64,000 bases of DNA from Pseudomonas sp. BN102 (GCF_029871245.1 NZ_SSON01000068.1:62001-126000), one strand, 5' to 3'; counted from the first letter of the stretch, positions 48,135 to 57,824 are shown. Translations and numbers: made by a program. Notes: a model not told the origin generated them from the letters alone.

Positions 48135-49525
48135 AGCCAGTACTCCCAGAAGCGCCCGATCTTTTCGCTGGCGCGGGCGCGGACGGGACGCTCCCGCCAC
48201 CGCTCCAGGGTGATCTCCTCCGAGTTCTTCAGGTCCTCGAAGAAGGCGTTGCGCATTCGCGCGCCAAAGTCGGTGCCGAGCACCACCACATTGACCTCCT
48301 GGTTATGCAGAAAACTGCGCCAGTCGAGGTTGGTCGAGCCCACGGTGGACCAGACGCCATCTATCACGCCCGCCTTCACATGGAGCAACGCGTCACGGCG
48401 CTCGTAGAGCCTGATCCCGGCCTCCAGCATTTCGCGGTAGTAGGCCCGCCCGGCGTGGAACACCAGCCAGGAGTCGGTGCTGCTGGGAATCACCAGGCGC
48501 ACGTCGACTCCGCGAACCACGGCATCCTTGAGGGCGTCCAGCAGCTGCGGGTCGGGCACGAAGTAGGCGCTGGTCAGCCAGATTTCGCTCTGGGCGCTGT
48601 GCAGCGCGGAGATCAGGGTGGCGTATATCTGGCTGTAAGGTTCCTCCGGCGAACTGCCGATGGCGCGCACCACGTCGTTACCCTTGCGTTCCAGCGGCGG
48701 GAAGTAGTGCCGCGCGACCAAGATCCCGCCCTTCTGCCTGTCCCAGGTGCTGATGAATAGCTTCTGCAGTTCGGCCACCACTGGTCCCTCGATGCGCAGG
48801 TCAGTGTCGCGCCAGGGCAGCTCGTCGCTCGGCGGTTCCTGAGCTCCCGAGCCCAACGAGCCTCCGGAGTAGACCCCGCTGATGTTCACCCCACCGAGGA
48901 TGGCGATGCGGCCGTCGACTATCAGCAGCTTGCGGTGGTCGCGCTGGTTGACGTCCCAGCCGGCCTTGGCGGTCATGGGGTTTACCGGGTTGAACTCCAC
49001 CAGTTTGATCCCCGACTCGCGCAGCCGGGCGAAGAACGCCTTCGGCGTTCTCAGGGTGCCAACGCCGTCGTAGATCAGGTTGACCTGCACGCCGCTGCGC
49101 TGCTTGGCGATCAACGCATCGGCGAAGCGCTGCCCAACTTCGTCGGCTTCGAGAATGTAGGTCTCCATGTTGATGTGGTCGCGCGCGGCATCTATGGCCT
49201 CGAACATCGCGTCATAGGTCTGCGGGCCATCCTGCAGCAGATCGACCTTGTTGCCGGCCGTGAGCGGGCTGCCGACCAGGGACTCTTCGATCGCCAGGTG
49301 CAGGTCGAAGATATTGGTTTCCATGCCAGAAGCCCTGAGCCGGTCGAGGATGGCCTTGCTGCGCTCCTTCGACAGCGGGCCGTGGGTGCCTTCCACCTGC
49401 ACCGGGGTGGTCGGCGAGTGGACCATGTCGGGGTTGATATGGGGCAGTGACGTACAGGCCAGGAGGAGCGATGCATAGAGCGCCACCAGGACACGCGCCA
49501 CGGTCCCTGATGACGGCAGGTTCAT
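48131..49525 (-). CDS. Phospholipase D-type cardiolipin synthase (ClsB-like lipoprotein)
   Basis: Protein of 464 residues with two HKD motifs: HRKLLIVDGRIAILGGVNIS around residue 195 and HVKAGVIDGVWSTVGSTNLD near 390. These make it a phosphatidyltransferase/phospholipase D enzyme. An N-terminal lipoprotein-like signal, LLLACTSLP, suggests acylation and membrane anchoring. It may produce cardiolipin or act on other phospholipids. ATG 49525 begins MNLPSSGTVARVLVALYASL. It stands alone, upstream of the YnfA-like gene on the same strand but separated by 154 nt. Confidence 0.87.
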   Translation of the reverse strand: MNLPSSGTVARVLVALYASLLLACTSLPHINPDMVHSPTTPVQVEGTHGPLSKERSKAILDRLRASGMETNIFDLHLAIEESLVGSPLTAGNKVDLLQDGPQTYDAMFEAIDAARDHINMETYILEADEVGQRFADALIAKQRSGVQVNLIYDGVGTLRTPKAFFARLRESGIKLVEFNPVNPMTAKAGWDVNQRDHRKLLIVDGRIAILGGVNISGVYSGGSLGSGAQEPPSDELPWRDTDLRIEGPVVAELQKLFISTWDRQKGGILVARHYFPPLERKGNDVVRAIGSSPEEPYSQIYATLISALHSAQSEIWLTSAYFVPDPQLLDALKDAVVRGVDVRLVIPSSTDSWLVFHAGRAYYREMLEAGIRLYERRDALLHVKAGVIDGVWSTVGSTNLDWRSFLHNQEVNVVVLGTDFGARMRNAFFEDLKNSEEITLERWRERPVRARASEKIGRFWEYWL

Positions 49526-49679
49526 CCAGCATCCTCCAATGGAGGGAGGGTCGATGCCCGGAAAGTCCCTCAGCAGCCTTGAAGGCTGCCTTTCGGGTTG
49601 CCATGTCTGATTCGACAGTGTGCCGGCGGGAAAGGTTGAGGGAATTTTCCGGGCAGGGAAGCCTGGGCCCGCCCCTTTC

Positions 49680-50012
49680 TCAGGACGGAGAGAAGCGCGG
49701 CCCCAGCAGGATGACAGTGGCGCCCAGCACGCAGAGGGCGGCCCCCAGCCAGTCGCTGGCCAGGGGCCGGGTACGCTCCACCAGGCCGAGCCAGAGCAGC
49801 GAGGCGACTATGTAGATACCGCCGTAGGCCGCATAGGCGCGGCCGGCGTAGGCAGCCTCCACGCGGGTCAACAGCAGGGCGAAGAGGGTCAGGCTGAGCA
49901 GCCCGGGAGCGATCCACCAGGCGCTCTTGCCCATCCGCAGCCAGAGCCAGAAGGCGTAACAGCCGGCGATTTCGAAGAGCGCGGCAAGGAAGAACCAGAG
50001 GTAGTTGAGCAT
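49680..50012 (-). CDS. YnfA-family (UPF0060) membrane protein
   Basis: Four-helix inner-membrane protein of 110 residues: [59 protein letters not shown], and [14 protein letters not shown]. This is the full UPF0060 pattern, related to small multidrug-resistance-type proteins. The start follows CAAGGGCAAACTACCCC. No transport substrate is known. Upstream lies a short gap with a degraded palindrome. Confidence 0.9.
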   Translation of the reverse strand: MLNYLWFFLAALFEIAGCYAFWLWLRMGKSAWWIAPGLLSLTLFALLLTRVEAAYAGRAYAAYGGIYIVASLLWLGLVERTRPLASDWLGAALCVLGATVILLGPRFSPS

Positions 50013-50118
50013 GGGGTAGTTTGCCCTTGGATACCGGGTGGGCTGGGGTTCCCGCCCCCGGCCCCTCTCCCAGGGGAGAGGGGAGATAAGCGGCCCTTCG
50101 CCCGCATTTAGAACGTGG

Positions 50119-50547
50119 CTAGCCGTGCACGCCGCCTTCGCGTTCCCAGGCGCAGCGAACCCGCAGGTTGTCTTCCTGGGGGCTGTGCAGGCCCTGTTCG
50201 CTTTCCCAGCGGAAGGTATGGATGCCGTTGAGCTCGGTCTCCAGGTGGACCACGGCGCTGCTCCAGTAGAGTTGCCTGAGCAGGGCCTCGAACGCCTTGA
50301 CCCAGAGACTCCACTCGTACTCCACGGCCGGGTAGCTGGCGCCGAAGTGGATCACCTGGGTACGGAACAGGCCCTCGCCGGGCTGCTCGCAACAGGAAAA
50401 CATCTCGCGACCGAGGAAGGGCCAGGCCTCACCGCTGGGCAGGCTGTCCAGCACGCGGCGGTTGGCATCGCGGCGCAGGCGATGTTCCTGATCGTCGAGC
50501 GACGGCCAGTCGCGGATGCAGCCATAGACGATGGATTCGGACTCCAC
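50119..50547 (-). CDS. Conserved hypothetical protein
   Basis: Soluble protein of 142 residues beginning [19 protein letters not shown], with Trp-rich segments ([40 protein letters not shown]). I do not recognise a family, but the composition and codon use match neighbouring genes, so it looks like a real gene. It lies between the YnfA gene and an MFS gene on the minus strand, with 106 nt and 75 nt spacers. The function is unknown. Confidence 0.65.
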   Translation of the reverse strand: MESESIVYGCIRDWPSLDDQEHRLRRDANRRVLDSLPSGEAWPFLGREMFSCCEQPGEGLFRTQVIHFGASYPAVEYEWSLWVKAFEALLRQLYWSSAVVHLETELNGIHTFRWESEQGLHSPQEDNLRVRCAWEREGGVHG

Positions 50548-50622
50548 GCGGGCACTCCAGTAAAACAGTGGCAGCCTTCTAACACAGGACTGCCACGGGA
50601 GAAAGGAAATGCGTCGAAGTCC

Positions 50623-51777
50623 TCAGCGGCGGCCACGGCCCAGCAGCCAAGCCAGCAGGGACATGACCAGCGCCAGGCCACTGATGACCATGAAGGGCGC
50701 CTGGTAGCTGCCCGCCAGGTCGCGGCCGAGGCCGGCAAGGATCGGCGCGAGGCTGGCCAGGCCGTAACCGGCGAACAGCATCATGGCGGTCCAGCGGCTC
50801 ACCGCCAGTGGGGTATGCACCTCATACAGCGGCAGCACCATAGACAGGGCGAAGGAGCCGCTCAATCCCAGCCCCAGCAAGGCGGCCCAGACCTCCGGCA
50901 GCAGGGTCGGCTGGAAGCAGATCATCCCCAGGCAGACTGAGCTGATGAGGCCGCAGACCAGCAGCAGCTGGTAACGGTTATCGAAGCGCTGCGCCAGCCA
51001 GGGCAGCACGAACGCGCTGGGCAGGCCCACCAGCATGAACAGGCTGAACAGGCTGTTGCTGCGCAGCAGACTGAGACCGGCCTCGTGGTAACGGGCCACC
51101 AGCCAGGTGGTGAGGGCGTAGAAGAGACCGGCCTGCAGGGCGAAGAAGGCAGTGATCAGCCAGGCCCGCGGTTCGCCCCAGGGCACGCCGCCCTGCGCCG
51201 CTTCGCCGGCGGACTCGGCGCGGTTGGGCAGGCGCAACCAGAGGAACACGGCGAGCAACGCGGGAATGGTCCAGAACGCCAGGCCGAAGTGCCACTGGTC
51301 CCCCAGCAGGCGGGTCACGGGAATCGTCAGCACGGCCCCAGCCGCGCCGCCTATGGTCATGCTCAGGGAGTACCAGGCGACCACCCGGCCCACCTGATCA
51401 TGGAAATGGCGCTTGATGAAGCCGGAAAGCAGCGGCCCGGCCACCGCTATGCCGGCGCCCATGGCCACCGCGCTGCCGATCAGCACGGCGCTGGCGTGGC
51501 TGGCCAGGCGCGCCAACAGGGCCACGCCGATCAGCACCAGGCAGGCGGTGATCACCCGCTCCAGGCCGAAGCGCACAGCCAGGCACGGCGCCAAGGGTGC
51601 CAGCAGGCCCATGCAGAGCACCGGCAAGGCGGTGGTGAGGCTGATCAGGCTGCGGCTGAGGGAGAGTTCGGAGGCGATGCGCTCGATCAGCGGCGCGAGG
51701 GAAGTGATGCCGGGCCGCAGGTTGATGGCGGCAAGCACCAGCGCCAGCATCAGCAGCGCACGGGAAAGGGGTTTCAC
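50623..51777 (-). CDS. MFS transporter, CynX/NimT type
   Basis: Twelve-helix major-facilitator protein of 384 residues. The CynX/NimT branch is indicated by LALVLAAINLRPGITSLAPL near the start, FGLERVITACLVLIGVALLA, and ITAFFALQAGLFYALTTWLV. Members transport cyanate or 2-nitroimidazole-like compounds, and the substrate here is unknown. No adjacent cyanase or regulator was found. The start MKPLSRALLMLA at 51777 fits a membrane protein. Confidence 0.87.
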   Translation of the reverse strand: MKPLSRALLMLALVLAAINLRPGITSLAPLIERIASELSLSRSLISLTTALPVLCMGLLAPLAPCLAVRFGLERVITACLVLIGVALLARLASHASAVLIGSAVAMGAGIAVAGPLLSGFIKRHFHDQVGRVVAWYSLSMTIGGAAGAVLTIPVTRLLGDQWHFGLAFWTIPALLAVFLWLRLPNRAESAGEAAQGGVPWGEPRAWLITAFFALQAGLFYALTTWLVARYHEAGLSLLRSNSLFSLFMLVGLPSAFVLPWLAQRFDNRYQLLLVCGLISSVCLGMICFQPTLLPEVWAALLGLGLSGSFALSMVLPLYEVHTPLAVSRWTAMMLFAGYGLASLAPILAGLGRDLAGSYQAPFMVISGLALVMSLLAWLLGRGRR

Positions 51778-51886
51778 TGTGGGTCCATCCGGGTTGGCGA
51801 TCAGGCCGGGGGAGAAACCCTACTCCCCCGGTCCACCGCCGGGCAACCCCGGAGGACGCGGAAGCTGACCGATCGGACAGTGGCGA

Positions 51887-52699
51887 TCAGGCGTGGCTGC
51901 GGTTCTTGGCACGCATCCTGGCCGACATGCTGGCCATCTCGTCGTAGAGCGCGTCCGGGTTCTTCTGCTTCAGCGCCCAGGCCATCCGGCCCTGCTCGTG
52001 GGGGAGGATCATGAAGGTGCCGGCGGCCACTTCCTGGAAGATGTACTCGGCGATGTCGGTCGCGCTGATGGGCGAGCTTTCCAGCAGTTTGCCCACCTGC
52101 TGCTTCATGGCCGGGGTCGGGCCGCGGAAGGAGTCCAGCAGGTTGGTCTGGAAAAAGGACGGGCAGACCACGTGAACGCCCACGCCCTCCTCCTTCAGCT
52201 CGATCAGCAGGCTTTCGGACAGGGCCACCACGCCGGCCTTGGCCACGTTGTAGTTGCTCATGGCCGGGCCCTGCATCAGTGCCGCCATGGAGGCGACGTT
52301 GACGATCCTGCCCTTGCTCCGCTGCAGCAGCGGCAGGAAGGCCTTGCAGCCCTTGACCACGCCCATCAGGTTGATCGCGATCTGCCAGTCCCAGTCTTCC
52401 AGCGACAGCTCCTCGAAGAAACCACCCGAGGCGACGCCGGCGTTGTTGACGATGATGTCGATGCCGCCCAGCTTCTCTTCGCAGGCCTGGGCCAGCGCGG
52501 TGAGCTGGCTGTAGTCGCGGACGTCGCAGCGTTGGGTGAAACCGTCGCCGCCGGCCTCGCGGACCAGCCTGAGGGTTTCCGCCAGGCCCGGCTCGTTGAC
52601 GTCGGACAGGGCCAGCCTCCAGCCTTCGCGCGCCCAGCGCAGGGCGATTTCGCGGCCGAGACCGGAACCGGCGCCGGTAATCATGATTCGGTTCTGCAT
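51887..52699 (-). CDS. Short-chain dehydrogenase/reductase
   Basis: NAD(P)-dependent oxidoreductase of 270 residues. The Rossmann motif RIMITGAGSGLGREIALRWA is at the N terminus, the NNAGV strand in IIVNNAGVASGGFFEEL, then the catalytic IVNVASMAALMQG and SNYNVAKAGVVALSESL, with Tyr near residue 152 and Lys four later. The C-terminal region is slightly extended (QKNPDALYDEMASMSARMRA). Start ATG 52699. The substrate is not predictable. Confidence 0.87.
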   Translation of the reverse strand: MQNRIMITGAGSGLGREIALRWAREGWRLALSDVNEPGLAETLRLVREAGGDGFTQRCDVRDYSQLTALAQACEEKLGGIDIIVNNAGVASGGFFEELSLEDWDWQIAINLMGVVKGCKAFLPLLQRSKGRIVNVASMAALMQGPAMSNYNVAKAGVVALSESLLIELKEEGVGVHVVCPSFFQTNLLDSFRGPTPAMKQQVGKLLESSPISATDIAEYIFQEVAAGTFMILPHEQGRMAWALKQKNPDALYDEMASMSARMRAKNRSHA

Positions 52700-52805
52700 G
52701 GTGAGGTGCCTTTCTGCTGTGTGCGGTAGATGAGCCGCAGTGTAGCGAAGGCCATAGTGGCTCAACCCTTGAATCACGGCGCTGAATGATGGGGGTGAAA
52801 CACCG

Positions 52806-53174
52806 CTAGCGGCGCCGCAGCAGGCGGTTCAGCAGCAACCCATAGGGCACCAGGTTGAGCAGCAGCACCAGGGTCCCGAGCCAGAGCTGGATCCCCGGCG
52901 TGAGGCCCGCCGGATAGATCAGCGGCACCAGGTAATGCTCGATGAAGCCGCCACTGTAGCCCTGCTCCCCCGCCGCCAGGCGCAGACGGTTCTCCAGGGG
53001 GGTGAGGGGGCAGATGAGGTGGAGGAATTCCGCCGTGGCGCCCCAGACCACCGCCGGCAGATGCAGCAGGGCCAGACGTGGCCACTGCAGCACCAGCAGG
53101 CCACCCACGACCACGAAGAGGATGAAGGCCAGGTGCAGGAGCAGCACGGCATCTGCGGCGATTCTGTAGGTCAT
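52806..53174 (-). CDS. DUF2784 membrane protein
   Basis: Membrane protein of 122 residues with about four helices: DAVLLLHLAFILFVVVGGLL, then WGATAEFLHLICPLTPLEN, then SGGFIEHYLVPLIYPAGL and a C-terminal helix ending RLLRRR. These match DUF2784, a small uncharacterised family. Start MTYRIAADAV at 53174. Its own promoter is likely in the gap to the small plus-strand gene at 53311. Confidence 0.85.
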   Translation of the reverse strand: MTYRIAADAVLLLHLAFILFVVVGGLLVLQWPRLALLHLPAVVWGATAEFLHLICPLTPLENRLRLAAGEQGYSGGFIEHYLVPLIYPAGLTPGIQLWLGTLVLLLNLVPYGLLLNRLLRRR

Positions 53175-53310
53175 GCTGCGGCGTCCATACAGTCTTTTTC
53201 CTTGAACCAACGGAAATAGCGATCAGTCGGTTACTACAGGCACAGTCAATTTGCCATCAGTCCATAAAGGCTGTGCCCTGGTGTTCCGACCTACCGAGGA
53301 GTCACCGCCT

Positions 53311-53466
53311 ATGATCACCATTCTGCTGCTCATCATCCTGATCCTGCTGCTGATCGGCGGTCTGCCGGTCTTCCCGCATTCGCGCAACTGGGGCTACGGT
53401 CCTTCGAGCATGGTCGGGGTCCTTCTGGTCATAGTGGTGGTCCTCCTGTTGTTCGGCATGATCTAG
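53311..53466 (+). CDS. DUF3309 small hydrophobic protein
   Basis: Protein of 51 residues: MITILLLIILILLLIGGLPV, then SRNWGYGPSSMVGVLLVIVV, then VLLLFGMI. Two membrane helices around a conserved GP/W-GYGPSS loop are typical of DUF3309 proteins, often osmotic- or stress-linked in Proteobacteria. A clear ribosome site (GAGG) precedes ATG 53311. A REP-type palindrome follows at 53498. Confidence 0.85.
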   Translation: MITILLLIILILLLIGGLPVFPHSRNWGYGPSSMVGVLLVIVVVLLLFGMI

Positions 53467-53497
53467 CCACGCAATCCCGTAGGTTGGTGCTGAGCCT

Positions 53498-53568
53498 GCG
53501 AAGCCCAACGTTCCCCCGCACCGAGCCTTGATCGCTGGGCTTCGCGGAGCTCTGCCCAACATACGCCC
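53498..53568. repeat. REP-like inverted repeat related to the 28217 units
   Basis: TGCGAAGCCCA (53498-53508) faces TGGGCTTCGC (53537-53546), the same core as in the 140-bp tandem units at 28217. It is single here. Confidence 0.7.
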
Positions 53569-53575
53569 CCTCCGA

Positions 53576-53604
53576 AAAGAAAAGGGCAGCCCGAAGGCTG
53601 CCCC
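53576..53604 (-). terminator. Intrinsic terminator of the actP gene
   Basis: GGGCAGCC-CGAA-GGCTGCCC is a perfect 8-bp stem. On the minus strand it is followed by TTTTCTTTTC. It is 26 nt beyond the actP stop. Confidence 0.88.
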
Positions 53605-53629
53605 AAGTCATGCAAGTGGAAGGGTCGGA

Positions 53630-55288
53630 TCAGTGGGCCACGGCACCGCTGGCGCCCAGGCCGGTCTGCGAACGGACGAACTGCGGGTAGAAGCGTGCGC
53701 GTTCCTCGTCCGCTGCGGTCGACTTGTCGGTGATGGAGAAGAACCAGATACCGACGAAGGCAACCAGGATCGAGAAGAGCGCCGGGTACTCGTAGGGGTA
53801 GATGGCGCTTTCGTGGCCGAGGATCTGCACCCAGATGGTCGGGCCGAGGATCATCAGGCCCACCGCGGTGACCAAGCCCATCCAGCCGCCGATCATCGCG
53901 CCGCGGGTGGTCAGCTTTTTCCAGTACATGGAGAGGATCAGTACCGGGAAGTTGCAGCTGGCGGCGATGGAGAAGGCCAGGCCGACCATGAAGGCGATGT
54001 TCTGCTTCTCGAAGAGGATGCCGAGGCCGATGGCGACGACGCCCAGGATCACGGTGGTGATCTTCGATACGCGCAGTTCGTCCTTCTCGCTCGCCTTGCC
54101 CTTCTTGACCACGGAAGCGTAGAGGTCGTGGGACACGGCAGAGGCACCGGCCAGGGTCAGGCCGGCAACCACCGCGAGGATGGTGGCGAAGGCCACGGCC
54201 GAAATGAAGCCGAGGAACAGGCTGCCGCCCACGGCATTGGCCAGGTGCACCGCCGCCATGTTGTTGCCGCCCAGCAGCGCGCCGGCGGCGTCCTTGAAGG
54301 CCGGATTTGTGCTGACCAGCAGGATCGCGCCGAAGCCGATGATGAAGGTCAGGATGTAGAAGTAACCGATGAAGCCAGTGGCGTAGAACACCGACTTGCG
54401 GGCTTCCTTGGCGTCGCTGACGGTGAAGAAGCGCATCAGGATATGCGGCAGGCCAGCGGTACCGAACATCAGGGCCAGGCCGAGGGAAATGGCGGAAATC
54501 GGGTCTTTCACCAGGCCGCCGGGGCTCATGATGGCCTCGCCTTTCGGGTGGACCTTGATGGCTTCGCTGAACAGGGTGGCGAAGTCGAAGTTGACGTGCT
54601 TGAGCACCATCAGCGCCATGAAGGAAGCACCGGAGAGCAGCAGCACAGCCTTGATGATCTGTACCCAGGTGGTGGCCAGCATGCCGCCGAAGAGCACGTA
54701 GAGCACCATCAGGATGCCCACCAGCACCACGGCGATGTGGTAGTTGAGGCCGAACAGCAACTCGATCAGCTTGCCGGCGCCGACCATTTGCGCGATCAGG
54801 TAGAAGGCCACCACCACCAGCGAGCCGCTGGCGGACAGGGTACGGATTTCCTTCTGCTTGAGGCGGTAGGAGGCGACGTCGGCGAAGGTGTACTTGCCGA
54901 GGTTGCGCAGGCGTTCAGCGATCAGGAAGAGGATCACCGGCCAGCCCACCAGGAAGCCGATGGAGTAGATCAGGCCATCGTAGCCAGAGGTGAACACCAG
55001 CGCGGAAATACCCAGGAAGGACGCCGCGGACATGTAGTCGCCGGCGATCGCCAGACCGTTCTGGAAACCGGTGATGCTGCCGCCCGCGGTGTAGAAGTCG
55101 GCGGCCGACTTGCTGCGCTTGGACGCCCAGTAGGTGATGTAGAGGGTGGCGCCGACAAAGGCGACGAACATGACGATGGCCGAGGTGTTCAGCGGCTGGC
55201 GCTGGACATCACCCTCGATGGCACCGGCAGCCCAGAGTGCGGGGGCCACGGCCATCAGGCCGAGCACGGCAAGGATGCGCGCGATCAT
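53630..55288 (-). CDS. actP: Cation/acetate symporter
   Basis: Sodium:solute symporter of 552 residues with about 13-14 helices. Diagnostic parts are [60 protein letters not shown] and the SSS core [20 protein letters not shown]. The partner DUF485 gene overlaps the start by one base (TAATG), the standard yjcH-actP layout. It imports acetate and other short carboxylates. A tandem operator-like repeat lies upstream of the operon (55666-55708), and a terminator follows. Confidence 0.93.
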   Translation of the reverse strand: MIARILAVLGLMAVAPALWAAGAIEGDVQRQPLNTSAIVMFVAFVGATLYITYWASKRSKSAADFYTAGGSITGFQNGLAIAGDYMSAASFLGISALVFTSGYDGLIYSIGFLVGWPVILFLIAERLRNLGKYTFADVASYRLKQKEIRTLSASGSLVVVAFYLIAQMVGAGKLIELLFGLNYHIAVVLVGILMVLYVLFGGMLATTWVQIIKAVLLLSGASFMALMVLKHVNFDFATLFSEAIKVHPKGEAIMSPGGLVKDPISAISLGLALMFGTAGLPHILMRFFTVSDAKEARKSVFYATGFIGYFYILTFIIGFGAILLVSTNPAFKDAAGALLGGNNMAAVHLANAVGGSLFLGFISAVAFATILAVVAGLTLAGASAVSHDLYASVVKKGKASEKDELRVSKITTVILGVVAIGLGILFEKQNIAFMVGLAFSIAASCNFPVLILSMYWKKLTTRGAMIGGWMGLVTAVGLMILGPTIWVQILGHESAIYPYEYPALFSILVAFVGIWFFSITDKSTAADEERARFYPQFVRSQTGLGASGAVAH

Positions 55289-55596
55289 TACTGGACCTCC
55301 TTGAGGATTTCGTGGTTCAGGCGGTCGAACTCGCCGTTGGCGCGGCGAACGTAGATGCCTGTCAGCACGAAGGCCGAAAGGATCAGGCCAACACCGATCG
55401 GGATACCCCAGGTGATGGGAGACTCAGGGTTGATGCGGGCGCCGAGCACTTGCGGCTCGAAAGCGATCAGGAGAATGAAGGCCAGATAGAGGCCGAGCAT
55501 GATGGCAGAGAGTATCCAGGCGAAGCGTTCGCGTTTGGATACCAGTTCCTGAAAGCGCGGATTCTCCTGAATCCGCTTGTAGGTGCTGTCGTTCAT
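55288..55596 (-). CDS. DUF485 membrane protein (YjcH type, actP partner)
   Basis: Protein of 102 residues with two membrane helices: [20 protein letters not shown] and [20 protein letters not shown], preceded by [16 protein letters not shown], the standard DUF485 signature. It overlaps the actP start by one base. It probably assists assembly or activity of the acetate symporter. The ATG at 55596 was chosen because it starts the family pattern. Confidence 0.9.
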   Translation of the reverse strand: MNDSTYKRIQENPRFQELVSKRERFAWILSAIMLGLYLAFILLIAFEPQVLGARINPESPITWGIPIGVGLILSAFVLTGIYVRRANGEFDRLNHEILKEVQ

Positions 55597-55665
55597 TGTT
55601 GTTGTCCTCCACAGCGCGGGTTGCTGGTGAAGCCAACAATAGAACGGTCGTACAAGCACAACAGA

Positions 55666-55708
55666 CGACCTTAGTCGTAGCTTGGGACCATTCTCGACCA
55701 AGGTCGTA
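55666..55708. promoter_or_regulatory. Tandem operator-like repeat upstream of DUF485-actP
   Basis: CGACCTTAGTCGTA (55666-55679) and CGACCAAGGTCGTA (55695-55708) are two near-palindromic copies spaced 29 nt apart in the same orientation, 70-112 nt upstream of the DUF485 start. A partial third copy (GGTCGTA) is near 55646. CrbR/ErdR-type response regulators are known to control acetate genes in Pseudomonas; a site for one of them is inferred. Confidence 0.55.
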
Positions 55709-55821
55709 CCCATTCGATACAGCGAAACTATCAACTCCATGTTCGATGAGCATTTCCATGTATCGAGGCCAAGTCATAGCCTGTGCACATCCAATAATCA
55801 TTCTCATTATCGAGGTGCACC

Positions 55822-56046
55822 ATGCTCAAGACCGTGACCTTCACCCTCATGCACTTCTGCATCGCCTTCGCCGTGGCCTACGCCCTGACCGGCAGCGTGG
55901 CGGTCGGCGGCCTGGTGGCGGCGGTCGAGCCGCTGTGCAACTCGGTCGGTTTCTACTTCCACGAGAAGATCTGGAAACGCTTTGAAAAGGGCGATGAGCC
56001 GCGCCAGGAAATCCCCCGGCATGCCTGGCTGCATCATCACGCCTGA
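55822..56046 (+). CDS. DUF2061 membrane protein
   Basis: Protein of 74 residues: MLKTVTFTLMHFCIAFAVAY, ALTGSVAVGGLVAAVEPLCN, then SVGFYFHEKIWKRFEKG. Two helices and the H-x-x-W region are the DUF2061 pattern. It is divergent from the DUF485-actP operon. A ribosome site GAGGTGC precedes ATG 55822. The role is unknown. Confidence 0.87.
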   Translation: MLKTVTFTLMHFCIAFAVAYALTGSVAVGGLVAAVEPLCNSVGFYFHEKIWKRFEKGDEPRQEIPRHAWLHHHA

Positions 56047-56160
56047 TGCGGTCCCAGGCCGGAAATCCGCTGTGCGGATTTTCCTGCCTGGGCCGTAGGA
56101 GCGAAGGGCGCGAATCCGCTAAGATGCGCGGCTTTGCCCCCAACGCAAGCACCCTTAGAC

Positions 56161-57711
56161 ATGAGTCAGAACGCCCGTTTCCCTGCACTCCCCTATCTGT
56201 TCTCCAGCCTGATCGCCCTGCTGGCCCTGGCGGGCCTCTGGTATGGCCTGGGCAAGCCGGTGATCCTGCCGGACGCCGCCACCCCCAGCCACAAGCTGCA
56301 GTGCGCGTCCTACAGCCCCTTCGACAAGGACCAGTCGCCCTTCGACCAGCCCTTCGTGCTGCGCCCCGAGCGCATGGACGCGGACCTGGCCCTGCTGGCG
56401 ACCCGGTTCCACTGCGTGCGCACCTATTCCATGGTCGGCCTGGAAGCCATCCCGGAACTGGCGCGCAAGCACGGCCTCAAGCTGATGCTAGGCGCCTGGG
56501 TGAACAGCAACCCGGTGGACACTGCCAAGGAAATCGATGCCCTGATCAAGGCCGCCAATGCCAACCCGGACGTGGTGCAGTCGGTGATAGTCGGTAACGA
56601 GACCCTGCTGCGCAAGGAAGTCACGGGCGCCCAGTTGGCCAAGCTGATCGAGCAGGTCAAGGCCCAGGTACAACAGCCGGTGACCTATGCGGATGTCTGG
56701 GAATTCTGGCTGCAGCACCCGGAAGTGGCGCCGGCAGTGGACTTCCTGACCATCCACCTGCTGCCTTACTGGGAGGACGATCCAGCCGGCATCGACCAGG
56801 CCCTGCGCCATGTCGGCGAAATCCGCCAGGTGTTCGGCAATCGCTTCGCGCCCAAGGACATCTTCATCGGCGAGACCGGCTGGCCCAGCGAAGGCCGCCA
56901 GCGTGAGACCGCGGTGCCGAGCCGGGTCAACGAGGCCAGGTTCATCCGCGGCTTCGTCGCCATGGCCGAGGAGAACGGCTGGGGCTACAACCTGATCGAA
57001 GCCTTCGACCAGCCCTGGAAGCGTGAGAGCGAAGGCGCCGTTGGCGGCTATTGGGGCCTGTTCGACGCTGACCGCCAGGAGAAGGGCGTACTGGCCGGCC
57101 CGGTGACCAATCTGCCCAATTGGCCCATGTGGCTGGGCGTTTCCGGGCTGATCTTCTTCGCCACCCTGATGCTGGCCGGCCGTCCGTCCTCCACCCGCGC
57201 CGCCCTGCTGCTACCGCTGCTGGCCGCGGTCGGCGCCGCCTGCATCGGTCTCTGGGGCGAACTGGCGCGGGTCACCAGCCGCTTCGTCGGCGAATGGCTC
57301 TGGGCAGCCTTCCTGGTCGGTCTCAACCTGATAGTACTGGCCCACGGTGCACTGGCCCTGTCCGCTCGCGGCGGCTTGCGCAGCCGCCTGTTCGACAGGC
57401 TGGAAAGCCGTGGTGGCTGGTGGCTGGCAGCCTCCGGCTTCGCTGGCGCGGTGCTGATGCTGGCCCTGGTATTCGACGCCCGCTACCGCAGCTTCCCCAG
57501 CGCCGCTCTGCTGCTGCCGGCACTGATCTACCTGTGCCGCCCCGTGGCCGCTCCGCGCCGCGAGATCGCGCTGATGGCGGTACTCATCGGCGCGGGTATC
57601 GCCCCGCAGCTCTACGAAGAAACCCTGGGCAACGTCCAGGCCATCGGCTGGGCCGCGGTGAGCGCCTTGCTGCTGGCGGCGCTGTGGCGCAGCCTGCGGG
57701 TCAGGAATTGA
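56161..57711 (+). CDS. Glycoside hydrolase family 17-type membrane protein (beta-glucan related)
   Basis: Protein of 516 residues. An N-terminal helix (LFSSLIALLALAGLWYGLG) anchors a GH17-like catalytic domain (about 40-320) with SPFDKDQSPFDQPFVL, IVGNETLLRKEV (candidate acid/base Glu147) and IFIGETGWPSEGRQ (candidate nucleophile Glu238). The C-terminal third holds about six or seven helices. Such proteins are annotated as beta-(1-6) glucan synthases in bacteria and may elongate or branch periplasmic or capsular glucans by transglycosylation. No GT2 glucan synthase lies adjacent. ATG 56161 fits the N terminus; an upstream frame from 56134 is not needed. Confidence 0.82.
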   Translation: MSQNARFPALPYLFSSLIALLALAGLWYGLGKPVILPDAATPSHKLQCASYSPFDKDQSPFDQPFVLRPERMDADLALLATRFHCVRTYSMVGLEAIPELARKHGLKLMLGAWVNSNPVDTAKEIDALIKAANANPDVVQSVIVGNETLLRKEVTGAQLAKLIEQVKAQVQQPVTYADVWEFWLQHPEVAPAVDFLTIHLLPYWEDDPAGIDQALRHVGEIRQVFGNRFAPKDIFIGETGWPSEGRQRETAVPSRVNEARFIRGFVAMAEENGWGYNLIEAFDQPWKRESEGAVGGYWGLFDADRQEKGVLAGPVTNLPNWPMWLGVSGLIFFATLMLAGRPSSTRAALLLPLLAAVGAACIGLWGELARVTSRFVGEWLWAAFLVGLNLIVLAHGALALSARGGLRSRLFDRLESRGGWWLAASGFAGAVLMLALVFDARYRSFPSAALLLPALIYLCRPVAAPRREIALMAVLIGAGIAPQLYEETLGNVQAIGWAAVSALLLAALWRSLRVRN

Positions 57712-57796
57712 GGACTGACGATCGGGTGGATCGCACCTGGCTCACCGCTGGACTTGTAGGTGCGAGCACCACGCGCGGCGACAAACGCCACAAACG

Positions 57797-57824
57797 AAAA
57801 AGGACGCTCAAAGCGTCCTTTTTT
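57797..57824. terminator. Bidirectional intrinsic terminator between convergent genes
   Basis: AGGACGCT-CAA-AGCGTCCT is a perfect 8-bp stem with T-runs on both strands (TTTTT after 57819; TTTT on the minus side). It serves the GH17 gene and the minus-strand membrane protein at 57842. Confidence 0.9.

Noticed and set aside
49573..49595. GCAGCCTT/AAGGCTGC hairpin considered as a terminator
   Set aside because: The stem is good but no T-run follows on the minus strand, where the flanking genes are transcribed, so the call is not supported.
53528..55354. 608-codon plus-strand frame opposite actP
   Set aside because: Antisense of a well-defined symporter gene; rich in His, Asp and Gln and without a plausible start signal.
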